Source: Spinacia oleracea (Eukaryota > Streptophyta > Magnoliopsida > Caryophyllales > Amaranthaceae). Taken from it: a stretch of 64,000 nucleotides of DNA. Of this stretch, positions 22,138-34,262 are shown piece by piece (the first letter of the stretch is position 1; every line of letters begins with the position of its first letter). The position numbers and the translations under genes were made by a program. The stretch is taken from positions 85,193,141 through 85,257,140 of the forward strand of contig NC_079487.1 in the NCBI RefSeq assembly GCF_020520425.1, in the 5' to 3' direction. The notes under the pieces are model-generated. The model saw only the letters and a program-made list of their open reading frames with translations, did not search any database and was not told where the DNA came from.

Positions 22138-23613
22138 TCTATCTATATATTATACTAAAAGAGAGGAAATCAATGTGGTGACGACAAATGTCACTCATTG
22201 ATTGGCCTCTCTTTTAGATATAAAAAAATTAAAAAATAAAATACTTGATTGTAAATTATTTTGTTACCTTTTTACCCAATAAAGTATTTGATTCTATTTT
22301 CCTAAAAAAAATGTCATTCTATACATGAGTAATACTTTATAAAATCTGTTTTTATATTTTGGTAACAAATATAACAATATATGATTATATATTTTTTTTA
22401 AAATAATAAACGGATTACGTAGTAGGATATTTACAAAAAATAATTAATGTAATCTACCGATTTGTACTTACATAACTAGAATACAAATAAATTAGAAAAT
22501 CAATGAAGTATGAATATAGTATTAAAAAAAAGGTTAATATAATATTGTATAATATTTTGACAACTAAATTCGATAATTATAAGAAATATTTTATTACTTT
22601 AAAAAAGAAAGTACGGAGTATGTAACTTCCTTAAACAAGAGAAAAACTTGCGTAACCTAATCTATCTACTACTCTACTATGTAACTCCTCAATTTTTTAG
22701 ATGTAACTCTTTTATTTTTACACTAACTATTATATTACACATCTCTCTAATTTTAATGTTATTTGGTGACTATTAATATAGACGATGAACATAGTCATGT
22801 ACTCCGTATCATTTTGTTGGATTTGTCTAAATACTTACATAATACAAATTTAATATATTATATCATAAGCCATAGACGTTGTAATGGTTATATCTTATAT
22901 AGTTAAATACATGGTGCTGACAAGTGTTGTTCTTTTATTTGATTATCTTATAATATCAAAAATTATACTAAAAGAGTGGAAATCAATGTGGTGATGACTA
23001 ATGTCACTCATTGATTCGCCTCTTCGTTAATATAGATAATTAAACTTAAAATAATTTACAACATCAAATATTTTACAGCCCTATAATGTCACGCAAATAG
23101 TATCCATATTTCGAAAATATAGGGCCGAGAATCGTAATATCAAATGGTTCATTTCTTTTTACCAAATATAATATGCATAACTAACACTTACTAAAAGTTC
23201 TACTACGTTGGTTATGAATATAAAAAAAAATACTAATAACTTACTTATTATAATGTTTTGTTTATTTACTTAATTATTCAAATCAGACAAACGAATTGTC
23301 AAATACTCGAGAATAGAAATTCAAAAATGTCTTACCAAAAAAAATGTTGAGTATAGGGGTGGGTTTGAGGCGGGTGCATGTGGATACACGGGAGAGGGTG
23401 ATGAAGAGCGGATGCATTTTATTTTGTACCTCTCAAAACGGGGATTGGAGGGATGAATATCATTCCTATCTTTGATGGAGGGGATAGGAATAAGAATTGT
23501 AGATGAGTGCGCATATGCAGGCTAAAAGTGTTAGTGGGGCAAGTTTTTTGGGGGATCCGCATGTGTATCCTCCCTAAGTGGGCGGAGATCGAGGAAATTT
23601 TGATGGATGAGGG

Positions 23614-25021
23614 TGTTAGGTTATGATACATATGACAATTCATAAATCATGCGGAAAAACCATAAAGCCAGGAAAACATATTATTTACACATAATCATTT
23701 AGCATAGTTTAGATGCATACTCTTTGTTGCGTGCCTTCCCTAGCTGCGCCCGAACCGAACAAGAACAAGTCTTTAGGACTCCAAGTGTCGTCCCTCCGTA
23801 GATAGTCCACAGCACGTCCGGATCCGCCTTAAGATTGACCAACTAGAATCGCCCTTAAGGTACTATTATTTTCGGCACTTTATAGGCAAATGTGTGACTG
23901 AATTTTTCTCTCAAAAACTCACTTTGAATACTTTGAAACTTACTATAAATTGTGAGCCCTAGCCTCATATTTATAGGGGTATGGAAAGGGAATCGAAATC
24001 CTACTCAGATACAAATTAATTAAACCTAGAATCCTACAAGAACTCTAATTTAATTAATTTATCAAATAGAATTAGGAATTTAATCATTAACCGAACTCTG
24101 CATGTTTTAGGAAACGTGCACGAACACAAACACTTGCACACACACGCACGGCAGCCACGATGGGCCCCCATGCGTGCGCGCGAGCAGCAGCCCACGCAGA
24201 GCCCGCGCGCGCTGCGCGCTGCGCGTGTTGTGCGCGCTGTGCGCGCTGCGCAGCCTGCTGGGCCTGGCCTTGCGCTGGGCCTGGCGAGGCTGTTTGTGCG
24301 GCGCGCTTGGCTTGCTGGGCGATGGCCTGGCTTCGTGCTGGGCCTCGTCCGGCAGGCCTCGTCCGATGCTTATTCGTACGATGCGCTTCCGATTAAATTT
24401 TCCGATTCCGGAATTCATTTCCGATACGAACAATATTTAATATTTCCGATTCCGGAATTAATTTCCGTTTCGAACAAATATTTAATATTTCCGTTTCCGG
24501 AATTATTTTCCGATTCTGGTAATATTTCCGATTCTGACAATATTTCCGTTTCCGGCAATATTTCCGATTCTGGCAATATTTCCATTTCCGATAATATTTT
24601 CCGATACGTACCATGTTTCCGTTTCCGGCAACATCTACGACTTGGATAATATTTATATTTCCGATACGATCCATATTTCCGTTTCCGGCAATATCATCGT
24701 TTCCGGAGTATTCATTTCTTGCCTGTGACGATCTTAGCTCCCACTGAAACCAAGATCCGTTGGTTCCGAATATTCATAGATGGAGTATTTAATGCCATTA
24801 AATACTTGATCCGTTTACGTACTATTTGTGTGACCCTACGGGTTCAGTCAAGAGTAAGCTGTGGATTAATATCATTAATTCCACTTGAACTGAAGCGGCC
24901 TCTAGCTAGGCATTCAGCTCACTTGATCTCACTGAATTATTAACTTGTTAATTAATACTGAACCGCATTTATTAGACTTAACATAGAATGCATACTTGGA
25001 CCAAGGGCATTATTTCCTTCA
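23614..25021 (-). repeat. 3' LTR of Copia-1
   Basis: 1408 bp, TG...CA ends. It contains a GC-rich block (about 24160-24370) and a short-period tandem array (about 24385-24715) of aatatttccgattccgg-type units. The array creates spurious ORFs full of S-D-S-G-N-I repeats. Confidence 0.9.
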
Positions 25022-25036
25022 GTCTCCCACTTGTCC
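25022..25036 (-). other. Polypurine tract of Copia-1
   Basis: Minus-strand gacaagtgggagac directly abuts the 3' LTR start (TGAAGG). AAGTGGGAGA is the usual copia PPT form and would prime plus-strand DNA synthesis. Confidence 0.75.
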
Positions 25037-25886
25037 TTAGGGACAAGTGTGCATTTCCTAATTCCTTTGTCGCTCGATGCTTGCTCTTGAACATAAGGTA
25101 AGAGTTGTCATCCTTATTATGTCCAGAGGTGTTCCTCGGTTTCAGAGTTCAACTGATCAAATAAACAGATAATCATAGCCTATGATTCATCCGAGCACGG
25201 CCATGCATTTCACAGTTTCTAGCTCTCCGAGTGGCCTTGTACAACTTTTAAGCATCTCATCCCGATTTATGGGAGGACAATCCCAATCTTGCGATCTTGA
25301 GATTAGACTTCGTTTGATAGGTGATTACCTGAGCGTTGCCTTTATAGCCTCCTTTTACGGTGCGACGGTTGGTCAACGTCAAAGCAACCAGTTCTCAAAC
25401 AAGTAATCTCAAATCACTCAGGTATTGAGGATTTAGTGTCTAATAATTTTAATGAAATTTACTCATGACAGATTTTCATCTCTTACAGTAAAGTTTCATA
25501 GGTCTTGTCCGATACTAGTCTTCCCAAAGTAAGTATCTATGCAAATGATTATGACATTGCCATGTCCACATAGTTCAAGAAACAGAACTACTAGTCATCT
25601 TGCATTCTAATCGTCTAACGTTTTCTATGCGTCCAATTTTATAGAAAACTCCGATTAGGGACCATTTTCAACCTTTGACATTCAAGTTCACTTGATAGAC
25701 ATTTCTTAGTCACAGGACTGGTCCTGACAGTCTATCTTGAATATATCGTCAAATTGAAGGGACTCATCATTTAATAAACCACAAATTAAATGGAAAAATG
25801 AATTCATTTCATTTATTGTGAATGATTAACCAATAATGTTTTACAAAGATTTAAACTCTAAAACTTTAAAACATTAAACAGAGACA

Positions 25887-28358
25887 TCAAAGCCATTCTC
25901 CAATATGCTTGATTCCCATAGCTGCAGTGTGCGAGTTGTGCTTTGCCTGCGGCAGAGGTTTAGTTAATGGATCTGATATGTTGTCATCAGTTCCAATTTT
26001 GCTTATCTCGACTTCTTTTCTTTCAACGAACTCTCGTAGAAGGTGAAATCTACGAAGTACATGCTTGACTCTCTGGTGGTGTCTAGGCTCTTTTGCCTGT
26101 GCAATAGCTCCGTTATTATCACAATACAGGGCTATTGGTCCTTTAATGGAGGGGACTACACCAAGTTCTCCTATGAACTTCCTTAGCCATATAGCTTCCT
26201 TTGCTGCTTCATGTGCAGCAATGTACTCCGCTTCAGTTGTAGAATCCGCAATGGTGCTTTGCTTAGCACTTTTCCAGCTTACTGCTCCTCCGTTGAGGCA
26301 GAAGACAAACCCAGACTGTGATCTAAAATCATCTTTGTCGGTTTGGAAACTTGCATCCGTATAGCCTTTAACAATTAATTCATCATCTCCACCATAGACC
26401 AGGAAGTCATCTTTGTGCCTTTTCAGGTACTTCAGAATATTCTTGGCAGCAGTCCAATGCGCCTCTCCTGGGTCTGACTGGTATCTGCTCGTAGCACTGA
26501 GTGCGTACGCAACATCCGGGCGTGTACATATCATAGCATACATTATTGAACCAATCAATGATGCATATGGAATCCCATTCATTCGTCTACGCTCATCAAG
26601 TGTTTTTGGGCACTGAGTCTTGCTTAGAGTCATTCCATGAGACATGGGTAGGTAGCCTCGCTTGGAGTCCGCCATCTTGAACCTATCAAGCACCTTATTG
26701 ATATAAGTGCTTTGACTAAGTCCAATCATCTTTTTAGATCTATCTCTGTAAATCTTGATGCCCAATATGTACTGTGCTTCTCCTAGATCCTTCATCGAAA
26801 AACATTTCCCAAGCCAAATCTTGACAGAGTTCAACATAGGAATGTCATTTCCGATAAGCAATATGTCGTCGACATATAATACTAGGAAAGCAATTTTGCT
26901 CCCACTGACCTTCTTGTATACACAAGATTCGTCCGCGTTCTTGATGAAACCAAAGTCACTGACTGCTTCATCAAAACGTATATTCCAGCTCCTGGATGCC
27001 TGCTTCAATCCGTAGATTGACTTCTTTAGCTTGCATACCTTTTTAGCATTCTTTGGATCCTCAAAACCTTCAGGCTGTGTCATAAACACAGTTTCTGTTA
27101 AAACGCCGTTTAAGAAAGCAGTTTTGACATCCATCTGCCATATTTCGTAATCGTAATATGCAGCGATTGCTAACATTATCCGAATAGACTTTAGCATTGC
27201 AACTGGTGAAAAGGTTTCATCGTAATCCACACCGTGGACTTGCCTGTAACCTTTTGCGACCAATCTAGCTTTGAAAACTTCAAGTTTCCCATCCTTGTCC
27301 TTTTTCAGTTTGAAAACCCATTTGCTTCCAATGGTTTGGTAGCCATCTGGCAAATCGACTAAATCCCATACTTGGTTTTCAGACATGGAGTCTAATTCAG
27401 ATTGCATGGCTTCTTGCCACTGCTTGGAGCTAGGGCTCGTCATAGCTTGCTTGTAAGTCGCAGGTTCATCACTTTCAAGTAATAGAACGTCATAGCTCTC
27501 GTTCGTCAAAATACCTAAGTATCTTTCCGGTTGAGATCTATATCTTTGCGATCTACGCGGGGTAACATTTCTAGATTGACCATGATTCTCACCAGATTCT
27601 TCTAAAGATCTCTGAGTTTCATCCTGAATGTCATCTTGAGCATTCTCTAGAGTTTGTTGTTCGACTCGAATTTCTTCGAGGTCTACTTTTCTCCCACTTG
27701 TCATTTTGGAAATGTGATCCTTCTCCAAAAAGACACCATCTCGAGCAACAAACACTTTGTTCTCAGATGTATTGTAGAAGTAATACCCCTTTGTTTCCTT
27801 TGGATAGCCCACAAGGATACATTTGTCAGATTTTGGATGAAGTTTGTCTGAAATTAATCGTTTGACGTATACTTCACATCCCCAAATCTTAAGAAAAGAC
27901 ACATTTGGAGGCTTTCCAAACCATAATTCGTATGGAGTCTTTTCGACAGCTTTAGACGGAGCTCTATTTATAGTGAGTGCAGCTGTATTTAGTGCATGTC
28001 CCCAAAATTCTAATGGAAGTTTGGCCTGACCCATCATTGACCTGACCATGTCTAGCAAGGTTCTGTTCCTCCGTTCCGACACACCGTTCCATTGTGGTGT
28101 TCCAGGAGGAGTCAATTCTGATAGAATTCCACATTCTTTCAGATGGTCATCAAATTCATAGCTCAGATATTCACCGCCTCTATCAGACCGCAGTGCCTTA
28201 ATCTTCTTGCCTAATTGATTCTCTACTTCACTCTGAAATTCCTTGAATTTGTCAAAGGATTCAGACTTATGCTTCATTAGGTAGACATAACCATACCTAC
28301 TGAAGTCATCAGTGAAAGTGATAAAGTAGCTGAAACCACCTCTAGCATTTGTACTCAT
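25887..28358 (-). CDS. Copia-1 pol part: integrase, reverse transcriptase, RNase H (823 aa)
   Basis: Residues 1-150 are the integrase core, with Asp59 (ALRSDRGGEY) and Glu95 (NGVSERRNRT) spaced 35 apart. The first catalytic Asp (HTDVCGPM) lies just upstream of this ORF's Met, in the same open frame. Integrase C-terminal parts follow to about 220, then a charged linker. The reverse transcriptase covers about 330-580, with the YVDD box at 495-498. RNase H covers about 660-790, with YTDAS (Asp668) and TTEAEY. The end is IKHIGEWL. It acts in virus-like particles of the retrotransposon. The frame is intact from about 28390 down to the stop at 25887, but it is separated from gag by a one-base frame change, so a single polyprotein cannot be made without recoding. 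Confidence 0.95.
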   Translation of the reverse strand: MSTNARGGFSYFITFTDDFSRYGYVYLMKHKSESFDKFKEFQSEVENQLGKKIKALRSDRGGEYLSYEFDDHLKECGILSELTPPGTPQWNGVSERRNRTLLDMVRSMMGQAKLPLEFWGHALNTAALTINRAPSKAVEKTPYELWFGKPPNVSFLKIWGCEVYVKRLISDKLHPKSDKCILVGYPKETKGYYFYNTSENKVFVARDGVFLEKDHISKMTSGRKVDLEEIRVEQQTLENAQDDIQDETQRSLEESGENHGQSRNVTPRRSQRYRSQPERYLGILTNESYDVLLLESDEPATYKQAMTSPSSKQWQEAMQSELDSMSENQVWDLVDLPDGYQTIGSKWVFKLKKDKDGKLEVFKARLVAKGYRQVHGVDYDETFSPVAMLKSIRIMLAIAAYYDYEIWQMDVKTAFLNGVLTETVFMTQPEGFEDPKNAKKVCKLKKSIYGLKQASRSWNIRFDEAVSDFGFIKNADESCVYKKVSGSKIAFLVLYVDDILLIGNDIPMLNSVKIWLGKCFSMKDLGEAQYILGIKIYRDRSKKMIGLSQSTYINKVLDRFKMADSKRGYLPMSHGMTLSKTQCPKTLDERRRMNGIPYASLIGSIMYAMICTRPDVAYALSATSRYQSDPGEAHWTAAKNILKYLKRHKDDFLVYGGDDELIVKGYTDASFQTDKDDFRSQSGFVFCLNGGAVSWKSAKQSTIADSTTEAEYIAAHEAAKEAIWLRKFIGELGVVPSIKGPIALYCDNNGAIAQAKEPRHHQRVKHVLRRFHLLREFVERKEVEISKIGTDDNISDPLTKPLPQAKHNSHTAAMGIKHIGEWL

Positions 28359-28381
28359 TGGTCCACATACATCTGTATGGA

Positions 28382-29851
28382 TTAACCCAATAGTTCATTT
28401 GCTCTTTCTCCAACTTTAGAGAAAGGTTGCTTTGTCATTTTGCCAAGTAAACATGATTCGCATTTACCATAATCCTCTAAGTCAAATGGTTCTAGAATTC
28501 CTTCTCTTTGAAGTCTTTCTAAGCGTTTCAAGTTTATATGGCCTAATCGACAATGCCACAGATAGGTGAGATCTGAATCATCCTTTTTGGCCTTTTTGGT
28601 ATTTATGTTATATACTTGTTTGTCGTGATCTAATAAATAAAGTCCATTGACTAATCTAGCAGATCCATAAAACATCTCTTTAAAATAAAATGAACAACTA
28701 TTGTCTTTTATTAAAAAGGAAAATCCCTTAGCATCTAAGCAAGAAACTGAAATGATGTTTTTAGTAAGACTTGGAACATGGAAACATTCTTCCAGTTCCA
28801 AAACTAGCCCGGAGGGCAACGACAAATAGTAAGTTCCTACACCTAATGCAGCAATCCGTGCTCCATTTCCCACTCGTAGGTCGACTTCACCCTTGCTTAA
28901 CTTTCTACTTCTTCTTAGTCCCTGTGGATTGGAACATAAGTGTGAGCCACAACCTGTATCTAATACCCAAGAAGTTGAATTAGCAAGTATACAGTCTATA
29001 ACGAAAATACCTGAAGATGGAACGACTGTTCCGTTCTTCTTATCTTCCTTTAGCTTCAAGAAATCTCTCTTCCAATGCCCCTTCTTCTTGCAGTAGAAGC
29101 ATTCGGATTCAGAAGTGGGTTGACTGACCTTCCTCTTTGCAGATTTGGCGCCAGTTTGCTTAGTTGGGCTGGCCTTGTTGCCACCTTTCTTAGCATTCCT
29201 CTTCTTTCCAGATTTCTTGAACTTGCCCCCACGCACCATAAGCACATCCTGCTTATCACTTTTGAGTGTCTTTTCAGCGGTCTTCAGCATACCGTGAAGC
29301 TCAGTGAGCGTTTTGTCCAGACTATTCATACTGTAGTTCAGTTTGAACTGATCATACCCGCTATGAAGAGAATGGAGGATGGTGTCTATAGCCATTTCCT
29401 GAGAAAATTGCTGATCCAGCCGACTCATATTCTCAATGAGTCCAATCATTTTGAGAACATGTGGACTTACGGGCTCGCCTTTCTTAAGCTTGGTCTCAAG
29501 AATTTGCCTATGAGTCTCGAATCTTTCGACTCGAGCCAGATCTTGGAACATGTTCTTCAACTCACTGATGATTGTGAAAGCATCTGAGTTGATGAACGTT
29601 TTCTGCAGATCCGCACTCATGGTGGCGAGCATTAGACATTTCACATCCTTGTTGGCATCAATCCAACGATTGAGGGCTGCCTGAGTGACCCCGTCGCCTG
29701 CAGCTTCGGGCATCGCCTCATCTAGGACATACTCCTTTTCTTCCTGCATAAGAACTATTTGCAAGTTCCTTTGCCAGTCAAGGAAGTTTTTCCCGTTCAA
29801 CTTCTCCTTTTCGAGAATTGATCGAATGTTGAATGAATTGTTGTTTGCCAT
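28382..29851 (-). CDS. Copia-1 gag, protease and GAG-pre-integrase part
   Basis: Start chosen at MANNNSFNIRS (ATG 29851-29849), because the 31 residues upstream in the same frame look like leader translation. The gag core (UBN2-like) runs to about residue 225 (LNGKNFLDWQRNLQIVL ... LHSLHSGYDQFKLNYSMN). The CCHC zinc knuckle is altered: in CFYCKKKGHWKRDF the last Cys is Phe. The aspartic protease follows as WVLDTGCGSHLCSN. The GAG-pre-integrase zinc region is LWHCRLGHINLKRL...CESCLLGKMTKQPF. The frame ends at 28382, just where the integrase begins in the next frame. In intact copia elements the two are one polyprotein. Sublineage not resolved. Confidence 0.92.
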   Translation of the reverse strand: MANNNSFNIRSILEKEKLNGKNFLDWQRNLQIVLMQEEKEYVLDEAMPEAAGDGVTQAALNRWIDANKDVKCLMLATMSADLQKTFINSDAFTIISELKNMFQDLARVERFETHRQILETKLKKGEPVSPHVLKMIGLIENMSRLDQQFSQEMAIDTILHSLHSGYDQFKLNYSMNSLDKTLTELHGMLKTAEKTLKSDKQDVLMVRGGKFKKSGKKRNAKKGGNKASPTKQTGAKSAKRKVSQPTSESECFYCKKKGHWKRDFLKLKEDKKNGTVVPSSGIFVIDCILANSTSWVLDTGCGSHLCSNPQGLRRSRKLSKGEVDLRVGNGARIAALGVGTYYLSLPSGLVLELEECFHVPSLTKNIISVSCLDAKGFSFLIKDNSCSFYFKEMFYGSARLVNGLYLLDHDKQVYNINTKKAKKDDSDLTYLWHCRLGHINLKRLERLQREGILEPFDLEDYGKCESCLLGKMTKQPFSKVGERANELLG

Positions 29852-32618
29852 ATTAAAAACTACAATTGAAAAGAATAAACAAATAAATAACCATTCACAG
29901 TTTCTCTTAATAAACTTAAATTCTAGCATACATGCATAATTCAATGTTTATTAAGCATTTTATTCAAATTATGTGTTCCGGCAGGTGTGAATAAAATGAT
30001 TCCAAGACCCTAAAATCATTGAAGAACTAAGCACAGTTTGTCGACTTAATCCTAGAACATCTTAGGTAAGCAAAAGCCTTTTGCTAATAGTCTAGAAACT
30101 ATTCTTGGTTGATAGGTACGTCTAAGAACTTATTAGGTAAACCTATCGAATTTGCCACGACATAAAAGGACTCCTTACTTATATCGTTGAGTTTCACCAA
30201 AACTAACATGTACTCACAATTATTTGTGTACCTTGCCCCTTTAGGACCAATAAGTAACACCTCGCTGAGCGAAAACTATTACTAGATTGATGTAAAGGAT
30301 ATCCAAGCAAGTGTATATTTTGGCATGGCACCTTTTAACTCAATTTTTAAGTTTGGAACTTAAGGCTCTTACTATGTTGGTTAGATTTTAAGTGAACTAA
30401 AATCCTTAATCATGCAACATAATCAAGCTTTTGATCTCATGCATTTTAAGACATATTTAAAACAATAAATAACTTAAAACATGCATAAGATATTTGTGAT
30501 CTAGTATGGCCCGACTTCATCTTGAAGCTTTGACTTCAAAGTCCGTCTTGAAAATCTCCGTGGGAGGCACCATTTTCTTCAAATAGGATAAGCTATAACT
30601 AATTACAACTATTTGATGGTTCGCAGACCATATTTGAATTGAAAAATAACTTTGGTACTTTAGACCAATTACATTCAAATTAATGGTACGCAGACCATAT
30701 TTTCTATCCTATTTGGGCCATACTAGTCATTTCATAACCTGCAAAACAGTACATATACAATATATACCATTCACCCATTCATTATCATGAATGGCCCACA
30801 TAGCTGGTTAGTAAAACACATTATGCATCACGTAAACATTTGCAGCAATTAATCAAGGGCACCAATAATCTACCAATTATTCAGTCCTTATTAATTCTAA
30901 TCAAGTTGTTTTAACCTTAAGGATTAATTTGTAGACCTAATCAAGAGTTTATGACTAAAATACGCTCCCACTTAAACCAATAAATTCATATGCTTTACTA
31001 ATTTTAAACATAAAAATGTATTTCTAGTCTAACCGGAAACATACAAATTTAATTAAAATTTAAAGCTCATATAAACTTATAATTGAATCCAAAAAGTTTA
31101 ATTTAATTTCAGTCGTATTTAAATTAATTCATGATTTTAATTTTAGTAAAATAATTAGAATAAATAAAATTTATTATAATTACAATATTCAAAATTAAAA
31201 TCCAAGAAAATAATTTAAATTATTAATTTTAAAATTAATTAAAATTACGTGAACTGGAATTTTCAAATTAAACATTCAAAACGATCTTTAATCGTAACGC
31301 AAACACCCTACGCGTTGCACGCCCATGGGCCGCACGCACACAGCCATTGCTGGCCATGTGCGCGCAGCCCATGCGCTCGTCGCATAGCTGCTGCATCCCC
31401 ATCGCAAGCCTCCGCACGCATTGGTGCTCGCTGCGCGCGCCAGCGCTCATCGCACGCGAGCTATCGCTCGCAGTGCGCGCGCGACATCGCTCGCTGGGCG
31501 CGCGAGCCATCGCTCGCTGGGCGCGCGACATCGCTCGCTAGGCGGGCGACATCGCTCGCTGTGCGCGCGAGCAATGCTGGGCGCAGCGCTCGTGGCACGC
31601 GAGCTTGCGCTCGCTGCGCGCGAGGCTGCGCGCTCTTGTGCGAGGCAGCGCGCGTTGTGGCGCAGCTCGCTTGCTGCCCACACGCGACTACCTTGGCTCG
31701 CCCTTCGCCCATGCCCATTCGTCCATTGCTCGTGGCACACGACACAAGGCAGGGCTGCTGCCTTGTGCTCGTGCACTACGCCCTTGCTCATTGCATTCGT
31801 GCCGCACGGGCGACGAGCTCCCTTGCTCGTCGTCGCATGCCCGCATTATACAACACCCCTTAAGGGTAACACGAAGCGTCCATTGCTTTGTGCGTGCAAG
31901 TTATATGAACGAATCGCATAAAAAATTTAAAATTTATAAAATTAATGACAAATTAATAAATATTATTAATTTCATAATTTTAGGGCGAAAAATCGAAAAT
32001 TTATTATCCAATTGATTTCCGATTGTTATGGATTCAAGTCTAGGTCATAAAAATTTAAAATTTATCATAAATTTACAATTTTTATGGTGGTTTTTAATCA
32101 TAGGTTTCTAATTAAATTACAATTAATTATGAAAATCAAATTAATTCTAAATTATTCTAATTTTCAACAAATTAATCATAATTACAAATTAGATTGCATA
32201 ATTAACAAGACTAGGCATTCAAACTTGTTAAACATATGCAGTAGGTCAATCAAAAATTCAAGATTTATCAACAAGAATCGCAAATATTTAATTTAACATC
32301 TTAAATTTACGAAATTTTGCATTCGAAAAACTAAAACCTTCGAAAAGTCATAGTTAGGCTTCGAATTTGAGAATTCTGGGTTCGGCAGAAAAGAACTATT
32401 TTTGTCAAAATTTTAGAATGCCTTTTACATGCGGAATTGACACAAAAATCACTCAATTCGGATGAGTAACGAAGAAACTGCCGAAAAACTGCGTACGTAT
32501 AATTAAATAAACGCAATTTGCAATTAATTAACAATTACGAAAATTAATCACGCCTTTTAATTCTTGCAAATTTGTAATATTTAACCATGTTCATGCAATT
32601 TAGATTATGAAAATAATA
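29852..32618 (-). other. Long 5' untranslated leader of Copia-1
   Basis: About 2.8 kb of non-coding DNA lies between the PBS and gag, unusually long for a copia element. It is mostly AT-rich, except for a GC-rich repetitive block at 31310-31850. The same leader, closely similar, is found in Copia-2 (about 55255-57907). Confidence 0.7.
31310..31850. repeat. GC-rich low-order repeat block in the Copia-1 leader
   Basis: Variants of catcgctcgctgggcgcgcg recur about every 21-24 bases (31440-31640), flanked by further CG-rich words. Open frames exist on both strands in several phases (Arg/Ala/Ser-rich) and are products of composition. A shorter related block is at 56625-57080 in Copia-2. Confidence 0.75.
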
Positions 32619-32635
32619 AGGGGCTCGTGATACCA
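32619..32635 (-). other. Primer-binding site of Copia-1
   Basis: Minus-strand tggtatcacgagcc, just inside the 5' LTR (one base after ...AACA), resembles the initiator-Met tRNA complement tggtatcagagcc with one extra base. The same variant occurs in Copia-2 (57908-57923). Confidence 0.75.
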
Positions 32636-32636
32636 C

Positions 32637-34019
32637 TGTTAGGTTATGATACATATGACAATTCATAAATCATGCGGAAAAACCATAAAGCCAGGAAAAC
32701 ATATTATTTACACATAATCATTTAGCATAGTTTAGATGCATACTCTTTGTTGCGTGCCTTCCCTAGCTGCGCCCGAACCGAACAAGAACAAGTCTTTAGG
32801 ACTCCAAGTGTCGTCCCTCCGTAGATAGTCCACAGCACGTTCGGATCCGCCTTAAGATTGACCAACTAGAATCGCCCTTAAGGTACTATTATTTTCGGCA
32901 CTTTATAGGCAAATGTGTGACTGAATTTTTCTCTCAAAAACTCCATTTGAATACTTTGAAACTTACTATAAATTGTGAGCCCTAGCCTCATATTTATAGG
33001 GGTATGGAAAGGGAATCGAAATCCTACTCAGATACAAATTAATTAAACCTAGAATCCTACAAGAACTCTAATTTAATTAATTTATCAAATAGAATTAGGA
33101 ATTTAATCATTAACCGAACTCTGCATGTTTTAGGAAACGTGCACGAACACAAACACTTGCACACACACGCACGGCAGCCACGATGGGCCCCCATGCGTGC
33201 GCGCGAGCAGCAGCCCACGCAGCGCCCGCGCGCGCTGTGCGCGCTGCGCAGCCTGCTGGGCCTGGCCTTGCGCTGGGCCTGGCGAGGCTGTTTGTGCGGC
33301 GCGCTTGGCTTGCTGGGCGATGGCCTGGCTTCGTGCTGGGCCTCGTCCGGCAGGCCTCGTCCGATGCTTATTCGTACGATGCGCTTCCGATTAAATTTTC
33401 CGATTCCGGAATTCATTTCCGATACGAACAATATTTAATATTTCCGATTCCGGAATTAATTTCCGTTTCGAACAAATATTTAATATTTCCGTTTCCGGAA
33501 TTATTTTCCGATTCCGGTAATATTTCCGATTCTGACAATATTTCCGTTTCCGGCAATATTTCCGATTCTGGCAATATTTCCATTTCCGATAATATTTTCC
33601 GATACGTACCATGTTTCCGTTTCCGGCAACATCTACGACTTGGATAATATTTATATTTCCGATACGATCCATATTTCCGTTTCCGGCAATATCATCGTTT
33701 CCGGAGTATTCATTTCTTGCCTGTGACGATCTTAGCTCCCACTGAAACCAAGATCCGTTGGTTCCGAATATTCATAGATGGAGTATTTAATGCCATTAAA
33801 TACTTGATCCGTTTACGTACTATTTGTGTGACCCTACGGGTTCAGTCAAGAGTAAGCTGTGGATTAATATCATTAATTCCACTTGAACTGAAGCGGCCTC
33901 TAGCTAGGCATTCAGCTCACTTGATCTCACTGAATTATTAACTTGTTAATTAATACTGAACCGCATTTATTAGACTTAACATAGAATGCATACTTGGACC
34001 AAGGGCATTATTTCCTTCA
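32637..34019 (-). repeat. 5' LTR of Copia-1
   Basis: 1383 bp, nearly identical to 23614-25021. It is shorter by about 25 bp in the GC-rich gcgcgctgcgcg stretch. Confidence 0.9.
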
Positions 34020-34156
34020 GAGGGGTTAAAGAATGTATACGTTGCGGGGTGAACGGGCGGTGATGGATTTTAGATTTGACCCGCCTGCGTTGCTAATCCT
34101 ACATATATAGAAAAAATAATACTACTAACTTAGGAGTACATATTATAATGGTTTGT

Positions 34157-34262
34157 GAGAGTGATGGATAGCTCAGTTGGTTAGAGCTTCCAACCCGGTT
34201 CCAGGTGATTTTGGGATTGATTCTCATCCCCGCCCTTGTGCCTCATTTACACACAATAAAAA
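34157..34262 (+). mobile_element. Young tRNA-derived SINE with perfect 19-bp target duplication
   Basis: Head gatggatagctcagttggtt is an A-box, gggattgattctcatcccc a B-box, and the tail ends aataaaaa. The duplication acatattataatggtttgt is at 34138-34156 and 34263-34281. It lies in the right half of the Helitron. It is not a tRNA gene, since no matching acceptor stem is present. Confidence 0.85.

Larger units (their letters stand above)
23614..34019 (-). mobile_element. Copia-1: nearly full-length Ty1/copia retrotransposon, 10.4 kb
   Basis: LTRs at 23614-25021 and 32637-34019 (plus-strand view tgttaggttatg...tatttccttca) enclose gag-pol on the minus strand. A perfect 5-bp duplication gaggg flanks it (23609-23613, 34020-34024). 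The LTRs differ by a handful of substitutions and one roughly 25-bp length change in the GC-rich repeat near 24210, so the insertion is young. PBS, PPT and all pol domains are recognisable, but the reading frame is broken once near 28380. Confidence 0.95.

Noticed and set aside
24116..24649. 177-aa plus-strand ORF, and its twin at 33183-33647, with S-D-S-G-N-I repeats
   Set aside because: Lies wholly within the copia LTR and arises from the GC-rich block plus the aatatttccg tandem array. Present in both LTRs and readable in several frames.
29075..29587. 170-aa plus-strand ORF
   Set aside because: Antisense shadow of the Copia-1 gag frame.
31249..32015. Long overlapping Arg/Ala/Ser/Cys-rich ORFs on both strands
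   Set aside because: Product of the CG-rich word array in the Copia-1 leader, with no codon preference for any one frame.
34157..34262. tRNA gene
   Set aside because: A and B boxes are present, but no acceptor stem pairs. A tail and a 19-bp target duplication show it is a SINE.
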